From positions 8,820,001 through 8,884,000 of the forward strand of contig NC_133526.1 in NCBI RefSeq assembly GCF_048544455.1: 64,000 nucleotides of DNA, in the 5' to 3' direction. Positions 28,753 to 40,909 of this stretch are shown here, piece after piece. Under the pieces are notes generated by a model. It was not told where the DNA came from and did no database searches. It was given only the letters and a program-made list of their open reading frames with translations. A program made the translations under genes and the position numbers. Position 1 is the stretch's first letter. Each line of letters opens with the position of its first letter. The stretch comes from Silene latifolia (Eukaryota > Streptophyta > Magnoliopsida > Caryophyllales > Caryophyllaceae).

Positions 28753-30366
28753 ATGGTGTTCAAAGCACTGTTTACCGCGATTTTAGTATTGTTTTCGTGC
28801 CTGTTAATATTAGCAACCTGCAGCAGTGTACATAATTATAGCCCTTTGATATCAAATGGTTCATTTCTTGCTGGCATTGACATGGCTGACCAAAACTTCA
28901 ATGTCGTAACTTCTTCAGCCACAGACTGTGGTTTCTCGAATCCTGATCACAGAAATGAGGAATCCAAGAAAAGGGTTGGTGTTAATTATGGAAAACCATT
29001 GGAAGAACCCCATGTAGTGAAATTGCCGGTTAAGCGTAGAATAAGTGGTAAATTGGACGGTAGACAGTCGGTAATTGAATCCACATTGAGGGATTTGAAC
29101 AGGATTCATACTTTCAGGCGTAGGATATTAGAGAATAAGAATCAGAACGCTCCGTCAAGGCTCAGTAATCACAGACAGCTGCTAGAGGAACATCCAACTG
29201 AAGTCGATGCTTTCCCGGGGCATTTGGTTGGGAGTCTGAAATCCGGGGTTAGTCTTGGCTCGGGAGAGTACTTTATAGATGTGTATTTAGGAACTCCTCC
29301 TAAGCATTATTTGCTTATACTCGATACTGGAAGCGATCTCAATTGGATACAGTGTGTACCATGCTACGATTGCTTTGAGCAGGATGGCCCACATTATGAT
29401 CCTAAGTTTTCAACATCTTTTCAGAACATTAGCTGTAAAGATCCGAGGTGTGATCTCGTGAGCGCACCTGATCCTCCACGACCTTGCAAGGGTGTGAACC
29501 AGAGTTGCCCTTATTTCTACTGGTATGGTGATAGTTCTAATACAACTGGCGATTTTGCTCTCGAGACGTTCACAGTCAACCTGACCTCTTCTGATGGAAA
29601 GTCGGAGTTTAAAAAGGTGGAAAATGTGATGTTCGGTTGTGGTCATTGGAACCGGGGCCTCTTCCATGGGGCTTCCGGGTTATTGGGCCTTGGAAGAGGC
29701 CCACTGTCGTTCTCGTCTCAACTGAAATCCTTATATGGACATTCATTTTCATATTGCTTGGTTGATAGGAACAGTGACCCAACTGTTAGTAGCAAGTTAA
29801 TTTTCGGAGAGGATAAGGAACTCTTGGCACACCCACAATTGAGTTTTACTAAGCTGCTAAACGGAAAAGACAACCCGGTTGACACATTCTACTATGTCGA
29901 TATAAAAGCAATCTCAGTCGGAGGTGAAACCCTGAACATTCCGAAAGAAATGTGGGGTTTCACAGAGAATGGTGGAGGTGGGACCATCATCGATTCAGGG
30001 TCGACCCTCAGTTACTTTGTAGAACCGGCTTATGAAGTCATTAAGGAGGCTTTCATCAAGAAGATCAGGAAATACTCTTTGGTGACGGATTTTCCTGTAT
30101 TAAAACCGTGTTACAATGTTTCCGGGATAAGCAATCTGGAACTGCCTAGTTTTAAGATTCATTTCAGTGATGGAGCTGAATGGAACTTCCCTATTCAAAA
30201 TTATTTCATTTGGGTTGATCAAGAAGTTGTTTGTTTGGCTCTTATGCCCTCAAAAACGTCGCCTTTTTCCATTATTGGAAACTATCAGCAACAGAATTTC
30301 CACATTTTGTATGATACCAAGAAGTCTAGGCTAGGGTTTGCTCCAACAAAGTGCGCGGACGTCTGA
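28753..30366 (+). CDS. A1-family aspartic protease, secreted or membrane-anchored (nepenthesin/ASPG class)
   Basis: From ATG 28753 the protein is 537 residues, in one exon. It opens with a hydrophobic segment (ALFTAILVLFSCLLILATC), a signal peptide or signal anchor. A basic prosegment follows, then the protease from GSGEYFIDVYLGTPPK. The catalytic aspartates are Asp191 (LDTGSDLNW) and Asp414 (IIDSGSTLSYF). The nepenthesin-type Cys-rich insert is present (CVPCYDCFEQ, CKDPRCDLV, CPYFYWYGDSS). The C-terminal half ends FSIIGNYQQQNFHILYDTK and CADV. By recollection it matches the Arabidopsis At2g42980/At3g59080 group along its length, including FPGHLVGSLKSG before the mature domain. Substrate unknown. 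If the exon at 26441 is used, the protein has 570 residues and 33 extra residues before the hydrophobic segment. The frame also opens at a GTG at 28714, which is not a credible start. Confidence 0.93.
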   Translation: MVFKALFTAILVLFSCLLILATCSSVHNYSPLISNGSFLAGIDMADQNFNVVTSSATDCGFSNPDHRNEESKKRVGVNYGKPLEEPHVVKLPVKRRISGKLDGRQSVIESTLRDLNRIHTFRRRILENKNQNAPSRLSNHRQLLEEHPTEVDAFPGHLVGSLKSGVSLGSGEYFIDVYLGTPPKHYLLILDTGSDLNWIQCVPCYDCFEQDGPHYDPKFSTSFQNISCKDPRCDLVSAPDPPRPCKGVNQSCPYFYWYGDSSNTTGDFALETFTVNLTSSDGKSEFKKVENVMFGCGHWNRGLFHGASGLLGLGRGPLSFSSQLKSLYGHSFSYCLVDRNSDPTVSSKLIFGEDKELLAHPQLSFTKLLNGKDNPVDTFYYVDIKAISVGGETLNIPKEMWGFTENGGGGTIIDSGSTLSYFVEPAYEVIKEAFIKKIRKYSLVTDFPVLKPCYNVSGISNLELPSFKIHFSDGAEWNFPIQNYFIWVDQEVVCLALMPSKTSPFSIIGNYQQQNFHILYDTKKSRLGFAPTKCADV

Positions 30367-30866
30367 CAAACATACTGATTCAAATCAACTGGAAAAGAAA
30401 ATGTTACATACATAGTAGGTTAGGACAATACAAATCTTTCTTTTGTTTACACTTTTTTTTTTTAAATATTTTTTGGTTGTTTTTAGTTTCATAGACACAT
30501 GAATAGACTGGAAAACAGGAATTACCTGTGCCATGAAATGTACACATTCTTTCTTTCTTTCTTTACATAACTCATGTAAGAAGTTGTTTCCATATGACCC
30601 GTAATGAAAATTGCTTCCTCTGATTGCTGCAGACGTGCGTTTTCTTACTATTATACAAGAACATTACCCAAATATCGCTAGAGACTCCCTCCCATCGCTG
30701 TGTAAACTGTAAAGTCTCGAATGTAAGCAGTTTTACTGTTTTAGCTTAAAATTGATTATACAAGTAAACTCTCATCGATATGAGAGGCGTGTCGTATAAT
30801 TTAGTACACTATGAATCTACAGGAAGAATGAGAATGTTACTGTATTAAACATTGAACTATCAAGAA
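30367..30866. other. Converging 3' regions of the protease and the plastid membrane protein genes
   Basis: No gene seen. It must contain both 3' UTRs, as the two genes face each other. AT-rich with T runs at about 30450 and a ttctttctttcttt run at about 30546. Confidence 0.5.
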
Positions 30867-32002
30867 TCATGGAAAGAGCTGTACATAGCCAGTTAAAATA
30901 GCAATTCCGAGGATAACAAGAGGAGGAAGGAGGACAAAAGCTCCAATAGTGGCAAAAAACACAGAATCATTCCTCTGAGACACTTCATTCAGGTAGGTTT
31001 GTCGTCTGATGTTCCGTTTCTGTGATATAGTCAATGCTTTGGGGCTCACCTTCTTCAGATTCTTACCCAAGGGTATAATGAAATCATCGTCTCTATCGCC
31101 CACCAGTTGCATCAGCTGCTCTCTTATAGTTCCTTGCCCAGATAACCCAGACTCTCCTTCATCATCTACAGCATTAGAACACAAAGATCTGATAAATTTT
31201 TTACCGTGGCTTTAAGAGAGAATTAATTTTGATACACTAGAGGCAAACAAACCTGTTGATGCTGAAGTGAGCTGCTGCAGAAGACCCAGCTGTGCTCGCG
31301 CAGATGAGGACGGCCCTTTGGAGTTGGCAAAAATTAGAAAATCAGACGAGAGAATTTGAGCCACAATGACCTATATTCCTGGTGCTAGTGATGTAACTTT
31401 CATTATGAATCATCTCGAAACATTCTAATTATGTTTTGCACAAAGTTTACGCGTATCTGACTCTCTACCTTCTTGTAGGTGGGAGCCTCTGAGGCAGTGT
31501 GGTAGTAATGTAATACTTTTTTAGTTGGAGTAGTCATAAGAACAATTTTTGATGCTAACGGTCTCGAAGCAAATCATTTACTGCATCCCTAATAACAGTT
31601 TTACATTTCTGAGGCCTCAGAAAAGTCTTACTGCATTCCAAATAACAGTTTTACTGCATCCCCAATTATTTACTAAAAATCTAAAATTAACATAAACAGA
31701 ACAAAGAACAAATGTGATAAGTAATTATTTAACATAATCTAAACAACAGATGATCAATTAAGAGGAAAAAAAAATCAAGGCTGCAAATCAGAGTTACCGG
31801 TATCAGATGAAGCCGAATCCTGCTTCTCTTCTTGTGTAGTAAATCTAGCTTGACTTCCTTCAGATTGAGCAGCTGCCACCCTTAAATGTGTTCCTAATGA
31901 AGATGATAAGGGTATGTAGAGCTTAATAAAGTCCTTATTTTTAGGGAGCAAGTTTCCAAAGAAAGCTTTATTAGCAGCAGCAGATGAAAAGTTCAAAGCC
32001 AT
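30867..32002 (-). CDS. Small conserved plastid membrane protein, function unknown, three exons
   Basis: Exons 31798-32002, 31253-31315 and 30867-31165 join in frame with GT-AG introns to give 188 residues. The first ~45 residues are rich in Ser/Ala/Lys with few acidic residues and look like a plastid transit peptide (MALNFSSAAANKAFF to RVAAAQSEG). A hydrophilic, acidic middle follows (GDRDDDFIIPLGKNLKKV), then LTISQKRNIRRQTYLNEVSQRND and a single C-terminal membrane span (SVFFATIGAFVLLPPLVILG) ending in TGYVQLFP. I recall closely similar plant proteins of unknown role (At5g16660/At3g02900 type), but cannot confirm this here. The tail-anchor-like layout suggests a thylakoid or envelope location. 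That is inference. Confidence 0.85.
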
Positions 32003-32296
32003 GGGTTTTTGTTTAAGAGTTGGCCTACACTTTCCATACTGCAGTGCTATTTACTAGTTAATCTGTCATTGTTAATGTTAATTTCAGCCAAAATATATGA
32101 AAAACTTGGCATTTTATAAAATGCCCTATATATATTGTGGATGTTAGGAGATTTGTGAAGGGCTACTTATAGAGCTCCACCACACATTTTCCTGAGGCTG
32201 TCAGTTCTTCATAACCCGGGCCCATGTTCATGATTTGGCTACTTCTCATTTCTCAAGCTTCAAGATTATTCCTATTTTTTTGGGTGATTATTTAGC
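32003..32296 (-). promoter_or_regulatory. Upstream region of the plastid membrane protein gene
   Basis: Read on the - strand, a TATA-like stretch atatatagggc lies near 32120-32135, about 120 bp before the start codon. Nothing else seen. Confidence 0.35.
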
Positions 32297-32415
32297 GGAA
32301 AATACTTGCATCCTCCCTACACACAAAGGAGGAGGACCAAAATGGAAATTAAATATTGTAAAATCCTGCGTTGGGTGTAGGGAGGACGTCCTCCAGGAGG
32401 ACGCAAGTATTTCTC
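32297..32415. mobile_element. Very small Mutator-like MITE (119 bp, 9-bp target duplication TTATTTAGC)
   Basis: Flanked by exact TTATTTAGC at 32288-32296 and 32416-32424. The ends GGAAAATACTTGC and (other strand) GAGAAATACTTGC are inverted repeats. The inside is a near-complete foldback (cctccctacac / gtgtagggagg) with an extra small hairpin gacgtcctccaggaggac. Confidence 0.88.
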
Positions 32416-32424
32416 TTATTTAGC

Positions 32425-33038
32425 TTACTGCATGGTTCATGAGTGGCAGACCTAAAGTGGAAGTTATGTAACTTGGGTTCTGAAAGAACAAGCATTCCGT
32501 ACAGTCCTAATCCTACCACCGATATGCCCTCGGGGAAACAAGCTATTCATGTTTGTTACGAAATCAGGTCATGGCATTTCGGGCATAGCTTTTAGCTGTA
32601 AAAATTATGCAGATGCTCACTAGTATTGGATAGCGAACCCAAATGACGGGTTTGATAAGTCCTATTGCGTCCCTTTTGGATTCAAAAAATCAAGTCTCGC
32701 AGAATCGAAAGATCAATTATCAACAAGATGGATAGGAAAGAGACTTAAAAAACTAATTCAACTGGAGACCTTGTACATATGTAAATATGTAATTGTCATT
32801 GGTACTAAATTTTTGTGCTCTATATACTGGAATCTAATCGAGTTATTTCAAAAAATAAAATAAAAATAGCCGCTATACTCACAAGAGATGTACCAGATTG
32901 TAAAACAAATAAAGATGTAAGATAAAACTGACCTGAAAATTACAACATTTCAATACCTGTAACATAAAAATAACAGCAAAAAGACACCCCAGATGTAAGG
33001 ACTTTTGAGTCTGTAAATCAAACAATACACCCAAAAGA
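32425..33038. other. Spacer and 3' region of COG5
   Basis: No gene seen. The 3' UTR of COG5 (- strand) must lie in its right part. Confidence 0.5.
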
Positions 33039-36000
33039 TTAAGTCCTCTGAGGAGCCGACGAATTTTCAGAGATGGAAGATCCAATTTTAAGCATGATAG
33101 GATAAACTGGATCAAACTCATGGCCGCTTCTGGATCTCACTAGGGCTTCATAGTCGTCAAGAGTCGCTTTGATACCTTTCCATATTTGATCCTCTCCTTG
33201 AGAATCTAACCATAACGAGTACTGAAGAGGTGTCAGCTTATTCCTCTGCATTGGTGACTCCAACTCATCCGGCCCTCGAGAATAGAGATGGTGCAGTATT
33301 GTACTGGGCCTCAGGTCCTGCAGCAAAGGTGATGCCTCCAGCTGAGACGTATCCAAGAAGATAACAGGACGGAAAGCTCTGAGGGCCTGGTATGGGCCCC
33401 CAAGCTGCTCCACCGGAAACAAATTCTGGCCCACAGCTAATTCTAGCTCAGCCATGTCCCTAGCCATCCGAAGCTTGCCCGATTCGGAAAGCGGTCTTAC
33501 TAGAGAAGCATGCCTGATGAAGAACATCAAAACCCGGGAAGCCATGCCTCGGGCGAGCTTTGTAGGAATGGATTCTGCAGATGTGGCGGCAGCATTTTTC
33601 GAGGAAGGCAATAACCTCGAAAGGAACTCTGCTCGGAAGTGAAGGATGCATTTCTGCAACTCTTCCATGTAAGAAGATGCATTGTTATCCATGGCAGAAT
33701 CCATGCCAACTATGCCAAAGTTTTGAGTGTGGATTTGCAAGATGCAAGCCTGAAGACGGTCCAACATGGATTGGAATAACGATTCTACTGAATCACAAGC
33801 AACACCGTATATGACACCGAGTGAAGGGGACAGGACTTCTGAGGCCTGAGGAGAAAGCCCGGAGACCAAAGCTGAAACCCGTGTATGGACATCCTGAAGG
33901 TGCTGACATAGCATGAAGTTCTTCAGTTGGGCTGCAGTAGCTGGGCCGGTTATCTGCCTGGCTTCGGGTCCAGTAGATATCTGCAGTTCCACAGCTAAAA
34001 ACTTCAGCAAATTTTGAAGCCAACGAGTAAGATTCACTCAAAACGTACACACCCACCAATGCCTCCACACCAAATAGAGTGAAATCTTTCTGACATAACC
34101 TAAAGTATGCCTATGAACCTCCCAAACAGACCATTTGGGAAGCTATTATGGGTTAGGGTCATACGTGGACAGAACGTTTTCGGGTCAGTGGTGCAGATGG
34201 GGTCAATCAGCTCATTATCTAGACAATTTCAGTTGTGGTCATTGACACTTTGGTTTTAAACAAGTCATTTCAGCTCATTTTCTGGTGAGGCCGATTCAGG
34301 TTCAGCTTTACTTCATGTAGTTTGTAGGAATTCCATTCAGGTGAATTCGGGTCATGTAAGTCATGACAAGTTTGTACGATCAAAGCAGACAGGCAAGGGA
34401 AAGAAAGAAATAAACTTTTGGAATACCAAATTATAACAATATGGAAGACATTAAATGGATATAGCTGTTGTCTAAGACAACGCATAGCAAGTATTGTTAG
34501 TCGCAACAGAACTTGCCTGATATTCAGCTCTCTCAGCCAAGAGCAGCAGGACTTTGCTGATTACACGCAGGACTAAAAGAGTCAAATGCTCATCAAACTG
34601 AACAGCTTCTATCTCTTCCTGGATACGTAGTACAATTCTTGAAATGTGTTCCTTGGAAGGAACACTTCCTCGACTAGAAACCGGGAAAACAATATTGACA
34701 AGCTCTGAAAGCCGGCCCAAACAGTGGCCTAAGAATGCTGTCTGGAATATTTCAATGGCCCCACGCATCTGTTCCTTTCCGTCTGGACTAACAGCTGGAA
34801 GAACCCCCTTGACATCAGTTTCCCGTGATATTCGTTCTAAAAGATTCTCAACCATAGAATACAGTTTTGGATAGCCCGTTGTGAAGATTTCTTTCACAAA
34901 GCTTGAAGTATTGAATGCAGATTTCATCTGACTTGCAAATGACTTCACAAATGCCTCCCAAACTCGATCAGTCAACATTGGATCACCCTCCTAAAAATTG
35001 AGAAGCAAAACAAGAAAACAACTCATTAGCACACCATCATTTATATCGTAGATTGGCAAAGATGGGAAAATTTCAATGACGAAAATACTAAATAGACTAT
35101 AGAATAACATTTGATCCACCAGTGAACACCCACAGTTGACAGTTTTATAGCACCATATTAGGCTATTTATTAGCAGTGAGAAGCTTTAAAATAACAACTG
35201 ACAAATGACAGTTATCGACAGTATTTACCACAATCTAAATACTGAACAAAACTGGTTAAGAAGAACCTAGAGTTCTTACCAAAAAGAACTTAAGAGGAAT
35301 AGAAAAAGCAAATGTTACCGACACTTCAAAGCGGATGCTATAATACCAGCTTGAAGTCCCTAAAACCATACAATAATTAATCAAACTCTAATACTTGACC
35401 TAGAAAGCAATACCGCCTCAGTCCATCCATCTCATTTATATTGTCCAGACTTAACCAAAGGTTATATGTACCATTTAGTGACGAAAATAATGACCGCTCG
35501 CCTGAAAAAATTATGGCTACTATTTGCCCCATATAAATAAAAGTGTGAGACCTAACTAGGGCTACAATGGAAACTTCACCTTTCTATTTACTAGATTTAG
35601 AAAAGGTGCTAAACATTTTGGGATTGGCCTAAAAGAAACTAGGGACAATATGAATGGGATAGAGAGAGTAAATAGAGAGCAATGATCTCCGTCTAACTGC
35701 AGCATGTTACTGGCTATGTTGACTACAACTAGAATGGTAACTTGACCAACCAAGGAGCTCATAAACTGCAACTGACCCTGAATGACAGGTGGACGAGCTG
35801 AAATTCATCCAAAATCTAGTTTTTTGTATCATGAAAAGTTTTATCTTTCAATATCCTGAAACGATTCACCGCAAGAAACAACACAGAAAAACATTCAGCC
35901 TGCGCAAACTAAGGTCACCCTCCAGATTTCATTTACAGATACGACAAATGAGAAAAGATGGGCGCTTCAATGTTCATGCGTAAGAGTTTTATCTAATCCA

Positions 36001-38472
36001 ATTCACATAAAGAAAATCCACGAGTAACACTACCTAATCCTACAAGTGCGACTCCTGTTGTCATTTAATCCCTCGCTTTATACCTATTTCAATGGATTTC
36101 TACCTCAAAGCATCTTGTTTCCCTTGCAAGATGTCCGAAAACTCAGTAGCGACACTCCAATATTCCTAGCTATGAATATCTACAACATTCCACATAAGCG
36201 CATCCAATCATGATCCTCAAAAATGATTACATATACTTTTAAAATATTTGCTTCACCATCATGTTAATCTAATGGAGGGATTGAAGTTTTATATGTATTG
36301 GCATGCATAAGAAACCTTTTTACACTAAATCCTAGGAAGGATAAAGATAGAATCGAAAGAATCATTGCCCTTTTGCAAAAACAAAAGGCCAAGGTTACCG
36401 TAGAAATAAAGTAAGCGCTTTTAATAGAAATCAAACAATGAACTGTGTTAAAAGATCCCCTGACAATTGCTAATATCCGAGGAAGAAACAGGAAATGTCA
36501 TTTTATTTAATTTAAGTTAAAAAAATCATCAAGCATTGAATTAAGCACCAAAGGCCAAACAAAAAATGTTTTTTGAGTATGGAAGACTCAGTTCAGCCAT
36601 CATTCTCACAGAAGCTTCATCTAGCACTATGCTGGCAATGACACTTTGGTATATCTAGGTTCTAGATTCTGAAGAAGACAGACAGTTTATAGGAAATCTG
36701 TATCATAGACCCTCTTTCTTTTTCCTGATTAAAGTGCATCTTTAACTAATAAGTCGGCCAGGAATTCAGAAAACATCTACGATAACAAATTTAAGATCAA
36801 AAATTTAATTATCCAACAAGAGCCTCAGTATCACACAAGTCAACTACTTATTGTTGAGAAGGGAAGGGCAGAATGGCAGATGATGGGAATCACTTTTCTA
36901 CAAAAAATTTCTAAGTTGGAAGAATTTAATTCGATTCATAGAAAGCTTCCATCTCCCCCCTACCCAACTTACTAACCAAACAAGGGAGATATCATAGCCA
37001 CCTCCTTTGATTCAAATAAGGGTTTAAGGGTCTTGTCAACATGGAAACTACTAGCAAACCCACAAACCTAAACCCCTACGACAGATTCCCTCGATTTGCT
37101 AATATACCAGGTAGCTCAATCTCCAACCAATACCATAAGAAAGTGTACACAGAAATGTAGTGTTTCTATCTCTCAAGTATCAAACTGTCTTTCGTTTCTA
37201 CCAAGAGAACATTGCTCCAGTTTATCAAAAGCACTTTTTCCCACAATGAATCAACAACTTGTCAATAACACATTACCAACCGTAATCAAGTACAGAAATC
37301 GGGGTAAGGGGGTCAGATCTTTACTTGTATATTAACTACAGAAAACAGAAGCAGCAGCAAACACGCACCTGAATGACCTCATCAAGCAAAAGAACATGAG
37401 AAAAAGGATCCCTTTTCTTAGACAAAACCTTCTGCAAATGCCAAACAGAAACAAGCACAGAATGCAAGTCATCCATACACACAGCCATCCTATGCCAAAG
37501 TCCATCCTTAGCCTTACCCCCAGCCCCAAGCTGCGGCGTCCCACTCCTCTGAATCCCTCCTGGTCCAAACCCACCACCAGCCCCACCAGAAATCGCTTTC
37601 ATATCCAAAGCAACCGCGATACTCCTAATCCCAACACCCTTATACTTAGCTACTAACCCATCAATAGTCCCTCTCAAATCCCCCAAATTATAAAACACTT
37701 GCAACCCACTTCCAATCTCAGCCTGATTAAACCCTTCTAACCCCCTCTCCAAAACCCGAATCCCTTCGCTTCGAATCCTAACCCCGGCATCAGCCACCCA
37801 TCTCATCTCCTCATCAACAACCTCAATCCCACCTAACCCTCCTTCCGCAACCATACCCACAACCTCACGATGCAACTGCGCGGCCTTAGCCAAATCCGCA
37901 GTAAACGACTCCTTCTCACCGTCACCCATCAACCCGCGGAGTTTCCGGGTGAGACGAAGCACGCGGACGGTACACTGGAGAAGCTCAGCAGTGGAATGGA
38001 GGCGGCGGAGGTGGAGGGAATTCTCCGCGACGGTGCGGCGAGGGACGGAGATCTCGGATCGGAGGTGGGAGAGAGTGGATTGAAGAGAGGTGACGGAGGA
38101 ACGGACGACGGAGAGTGCGGTGGAGGTGTGACGGAGGGAGGAGAGTTGTGATAAGAGGTCAGGGTGGCGGGTTAGGACTTGAGTACGGAGTTGGGTGTCG
38201 AGGAGACGGATGCCGTGGTGGAGACGTTCGGCGGTGGAGGCGGCGGTGCCGGAGGAAAGTGCTTGTGATGAGAATTGAGTTGATGAGAAAGTTGGGGAGA
38301 GGAATAAGGAGAATATTGGGTCGCCGGCGAAGGTGGATAATGGGTTGTTGTTGTCGTCTGGTGGTGGCGATGTGGTGGTTGTGACGGTGGTGGGGTCTTT
38401 GAAGGTGGGGAGTTTTTGGAGAGGTGATCGAAGAGGGTGGTGCGGTTGTTGCATTGTTGCTGGCGATGACAT
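33039..38472 (-). CDS. COG5: Conserved oligomeric Golgi complex subunit 5
   Basis: Exons 37369-38472, 34517-34990 and 33039-33980 join in frame to give 839 residues. COG5 belongs to lobe B of the eight-subunit COG tether that returns vesicles within the Golgi. The N-terminal part shows the family pattern after a Pro/Thr-rich, probably disordered start: FAGDPIFSLFLSPTFSSTQFSSQAL, then a helical region (about residues 85-200), then the conserved AISGGAGGGFGPGGIQRSGTPQ. The rest (HVLLLDEVIQEGDPMLTDRVWEAFVKSF; SGKLRMARDMAELELAVGQN; LTPLQYSLWLDSQGEDQIWKGIKATLDDYE) is collinear with plant COG5. The second intron begins GC (CAG/GCAAGT) and ends in GCAG; the first is GT-AG. The 5' exon is GC-rich compared with the rest. 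No break seen. Confidence 0.95.
34991..37368 (-). other. Intron 1 of COG5
   Basis: 2.4 kb of AT-rich intron. No mobile element with clear ends and no reading frame of note were seen. Confidence 0.6.
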
Positions 38473-39715
38473 TTTGGTTTTGGTTTTGATTTGATTTGAG
38501 TTTTAATTGTTTTGGATTGATTTTGAGTTTTGATTGGGGATAAATTACAACGTAAACTGATCGGATTTGTTCATCGTCAAGCTCAAGCTCAACAAAAGCG
38601 AATGGCGATGGTGGAGATCTTCAACTTCTCACTTGTGAGGGTGATTTACTTCTTCAATCTGTTCTGCGTTTGTGCACCATCCCAAATATTATTCGGAGTT
38701 TATTTTCGCAGTACGATTTTTACTCATCTTATTTCTTTTTCCACCAAAATTTCCATTTGATACCCTTGACTAAAAAAACACATATTTTTCTCTCCCTTCT
38801 CTCTACCTCCTCTCTCTTTATTGTTAAAACCAACCTTCTTCAATCTCCTTAAAATGCTTCAATTATAAAAATTATTCGAATCAAGAGCAGGAATTTAATT
38901 CATTAATCCTATATAAATAATTTAATTGACTCCTTCTAATTAGGGTTTTAAGTTTATATTGATAAATTGTTAATGTATGGCAGGGTTGCTGTTGGTGTTT
39001 TAGCATATTGCGTCGCCGGTGTAGGTCGATGGTGGTTGGACGGCGTCCGGCGACGGTAGTAACGACGGTGATGGAGGCTGTGATTAACAGCGGAGTTGGT
39101 TGTGTTGGTTATCAACGCAAATACGCATAGTACACACCAACCTAGTAGACTAGTAGTACATTGACAATGTAATATACAAACTAAAAAAAAAAGTGATAAA
39201 GCAAGTCATCAGCATAGTACATCAACGTAGTACACACCATTACACCAACAATTCCTTAACACCACCGCAACCCACCGCCGGCCCCTCATCGCCGTCTGTC
39301 TCGTTGGCCTACCAATGGACTTCCCCGCCGGCGACATAACGACATAGCCGTCACAACCCACCACGACGAATTGGAGTACAATGTGTCGCAACTCCTAAAC
39401 TGAAACCACCACCCTCCGGCCTCTGACCGACCATTATAGTCCCACTGCCAGCGGCTAGTCGGCCGACCGACAAACCACCTCTCCTAATGTTTTGTTCATT
39501 AACCATAAGTGGTTGAAATTAGAGGATTGTGGCCATGAGAGGGGTATAATTGTCAATAATGTACTGCACGAGTAAAATGTGTACTGCGAAAATCAGCACC
39601 CATATTATTTACTAATCTCCCGTCTTTTTTTTCTGAGTTGGTTACATGTAGTTAGAGTGTTAGATCTACTATACGGGTCGAGCGGGTTGAGTCTCAGCTT
39701 GGGTTATAAAAGAAT
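38473..39715. other. Spacer between COG5 and a MITE
   Basis: Contains the COG5 promoter side. A GC-rich stretch at about 39010-39100 and 39250-39340 (gccggcgacg-type) has short open frames on both strands but no recognisable protein. Around 39130 and 39225 there are repeated 'agtacacacca' phrases. Confidence 0.45.
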
Positions 39716-40154
39716 GGGATATTCTCTCGTGTACCCCTCAACTTTTTCATTTTCTATGATATACCCCTCTTTTCATGCAAAAAAACTTTGACCGTCAATA
39801 ACTCTTGGCTACAAGTTCAGAATACGATAACATTTTTTTCCAAATTGACCGTCTTTAAGAGGTCTTCCGTTTCAAAAAAAAATCACCGACATCTCAACTC
39901 TAGTCGGGAATTATGGTCGGTCAAAGTTTATTCGTTAAAAAATGTTTGACCAACCATAACTACAGGCTAAGAGTTCAAAAAGCGGTGAATTTTTTTTCAA
40001 ATTGAAGGCCTTGACGAGATAATTGGTTTGGAAAAAAAATTACCGTTTTCTAAACTTGTAACAGAGAATTATTGTCGGTCAAAGTTTTTTTGCGAAAAAC
40101 GAGGGGTATACCATAGAAAACGAAAAAGTTCAGGGGTACACGAGAGAATATCCC
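39716..40154. mobile_element. Mutator-like MITE (439 bp, 9-bp target duplication TAAAAGAAT)
   Basis: Flanked by exact TAAAAGAAT at 39707-39715 and 40155-40163. The terminal inverted repeats begin GGGATATTCTCTCGTGTACC and extend for more than 80 bp (tatacccctc, aaaaaaactttgaccg). The two halves are foldback versions of each other. No transposase. Confidence 0.9.
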
Positions 40155-40163
40155 TAAAAGAAT

Positions 40164-40909
40164 TGAGTCACAAGTTGGGCCGATGTCATACTAGAGTCGA
40201 ATCCTGATTCTTTTTAAAACTAGAGGTTCTGGATCCGACTAGTCTAATAAGTTAAGATCTAGATCCCCGACTCATAGCTATTGGGTCTAGCAGATCCGGG
40301 TAAAATGGTGGGTCGGTTGTTTTCCATAAATCTAATAAATCAAAAATCATTCCTCCTCTCACTAAACTTTTTTTCATCACTATTCACTACAAAACACACA
40401 TCCCCGCTTCATTACTTCTCTCAACGACACACTCCTCTTGTTTTTTAAAACTCTTCATCAGTGTTTTAAACATTTCTCTTTTCTCAATTCCCACTCGGCC
40501 ACTCTTCATCGCCATTGATCATCATTGTTCACCGGAATTTGTATTATTAATCATCATCGACCCACGTGGAATAATTCAAACAAAACAAACCAAAACAAAT
40601 ACAATAGCGAACTCAAAGGCCTTTGACCAACTAAGAAGAAGTAAAGACGGTCAAATAATGAAATTCTCCCCTTTTTACATTAATAAATACTCCGTATAAA
40701 ACAGTCTTTTTGATGGTTTTTGTAATAAAAATCTCAAAAATATTATTATTATTATTGAGTTCTGAACTCAACTGTTCTCAATCTAAAACCCAACTTTAAA
40801 CCTGAAGAGTTTTAAACATCTTTCCACACAATGTGTCATATGGCCAATATCGACAAATCAAAAACTGAATCCAAAGTTAAGACCAACAATGTCGTCTTGA
40901 AAATCATAA
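40164..40909. other. Spacer and 3' region of the first UGT gene
   Basis: No gene seen. The 3' UTR of the UGT (- strand) lies at its right. A short ATT run is at 40741-40755. Confidence 0.5.

Noticed and set aside
39209-39391. 60-codon frame on the - strand
   Set aside because: Short, GC-driven, no domain.
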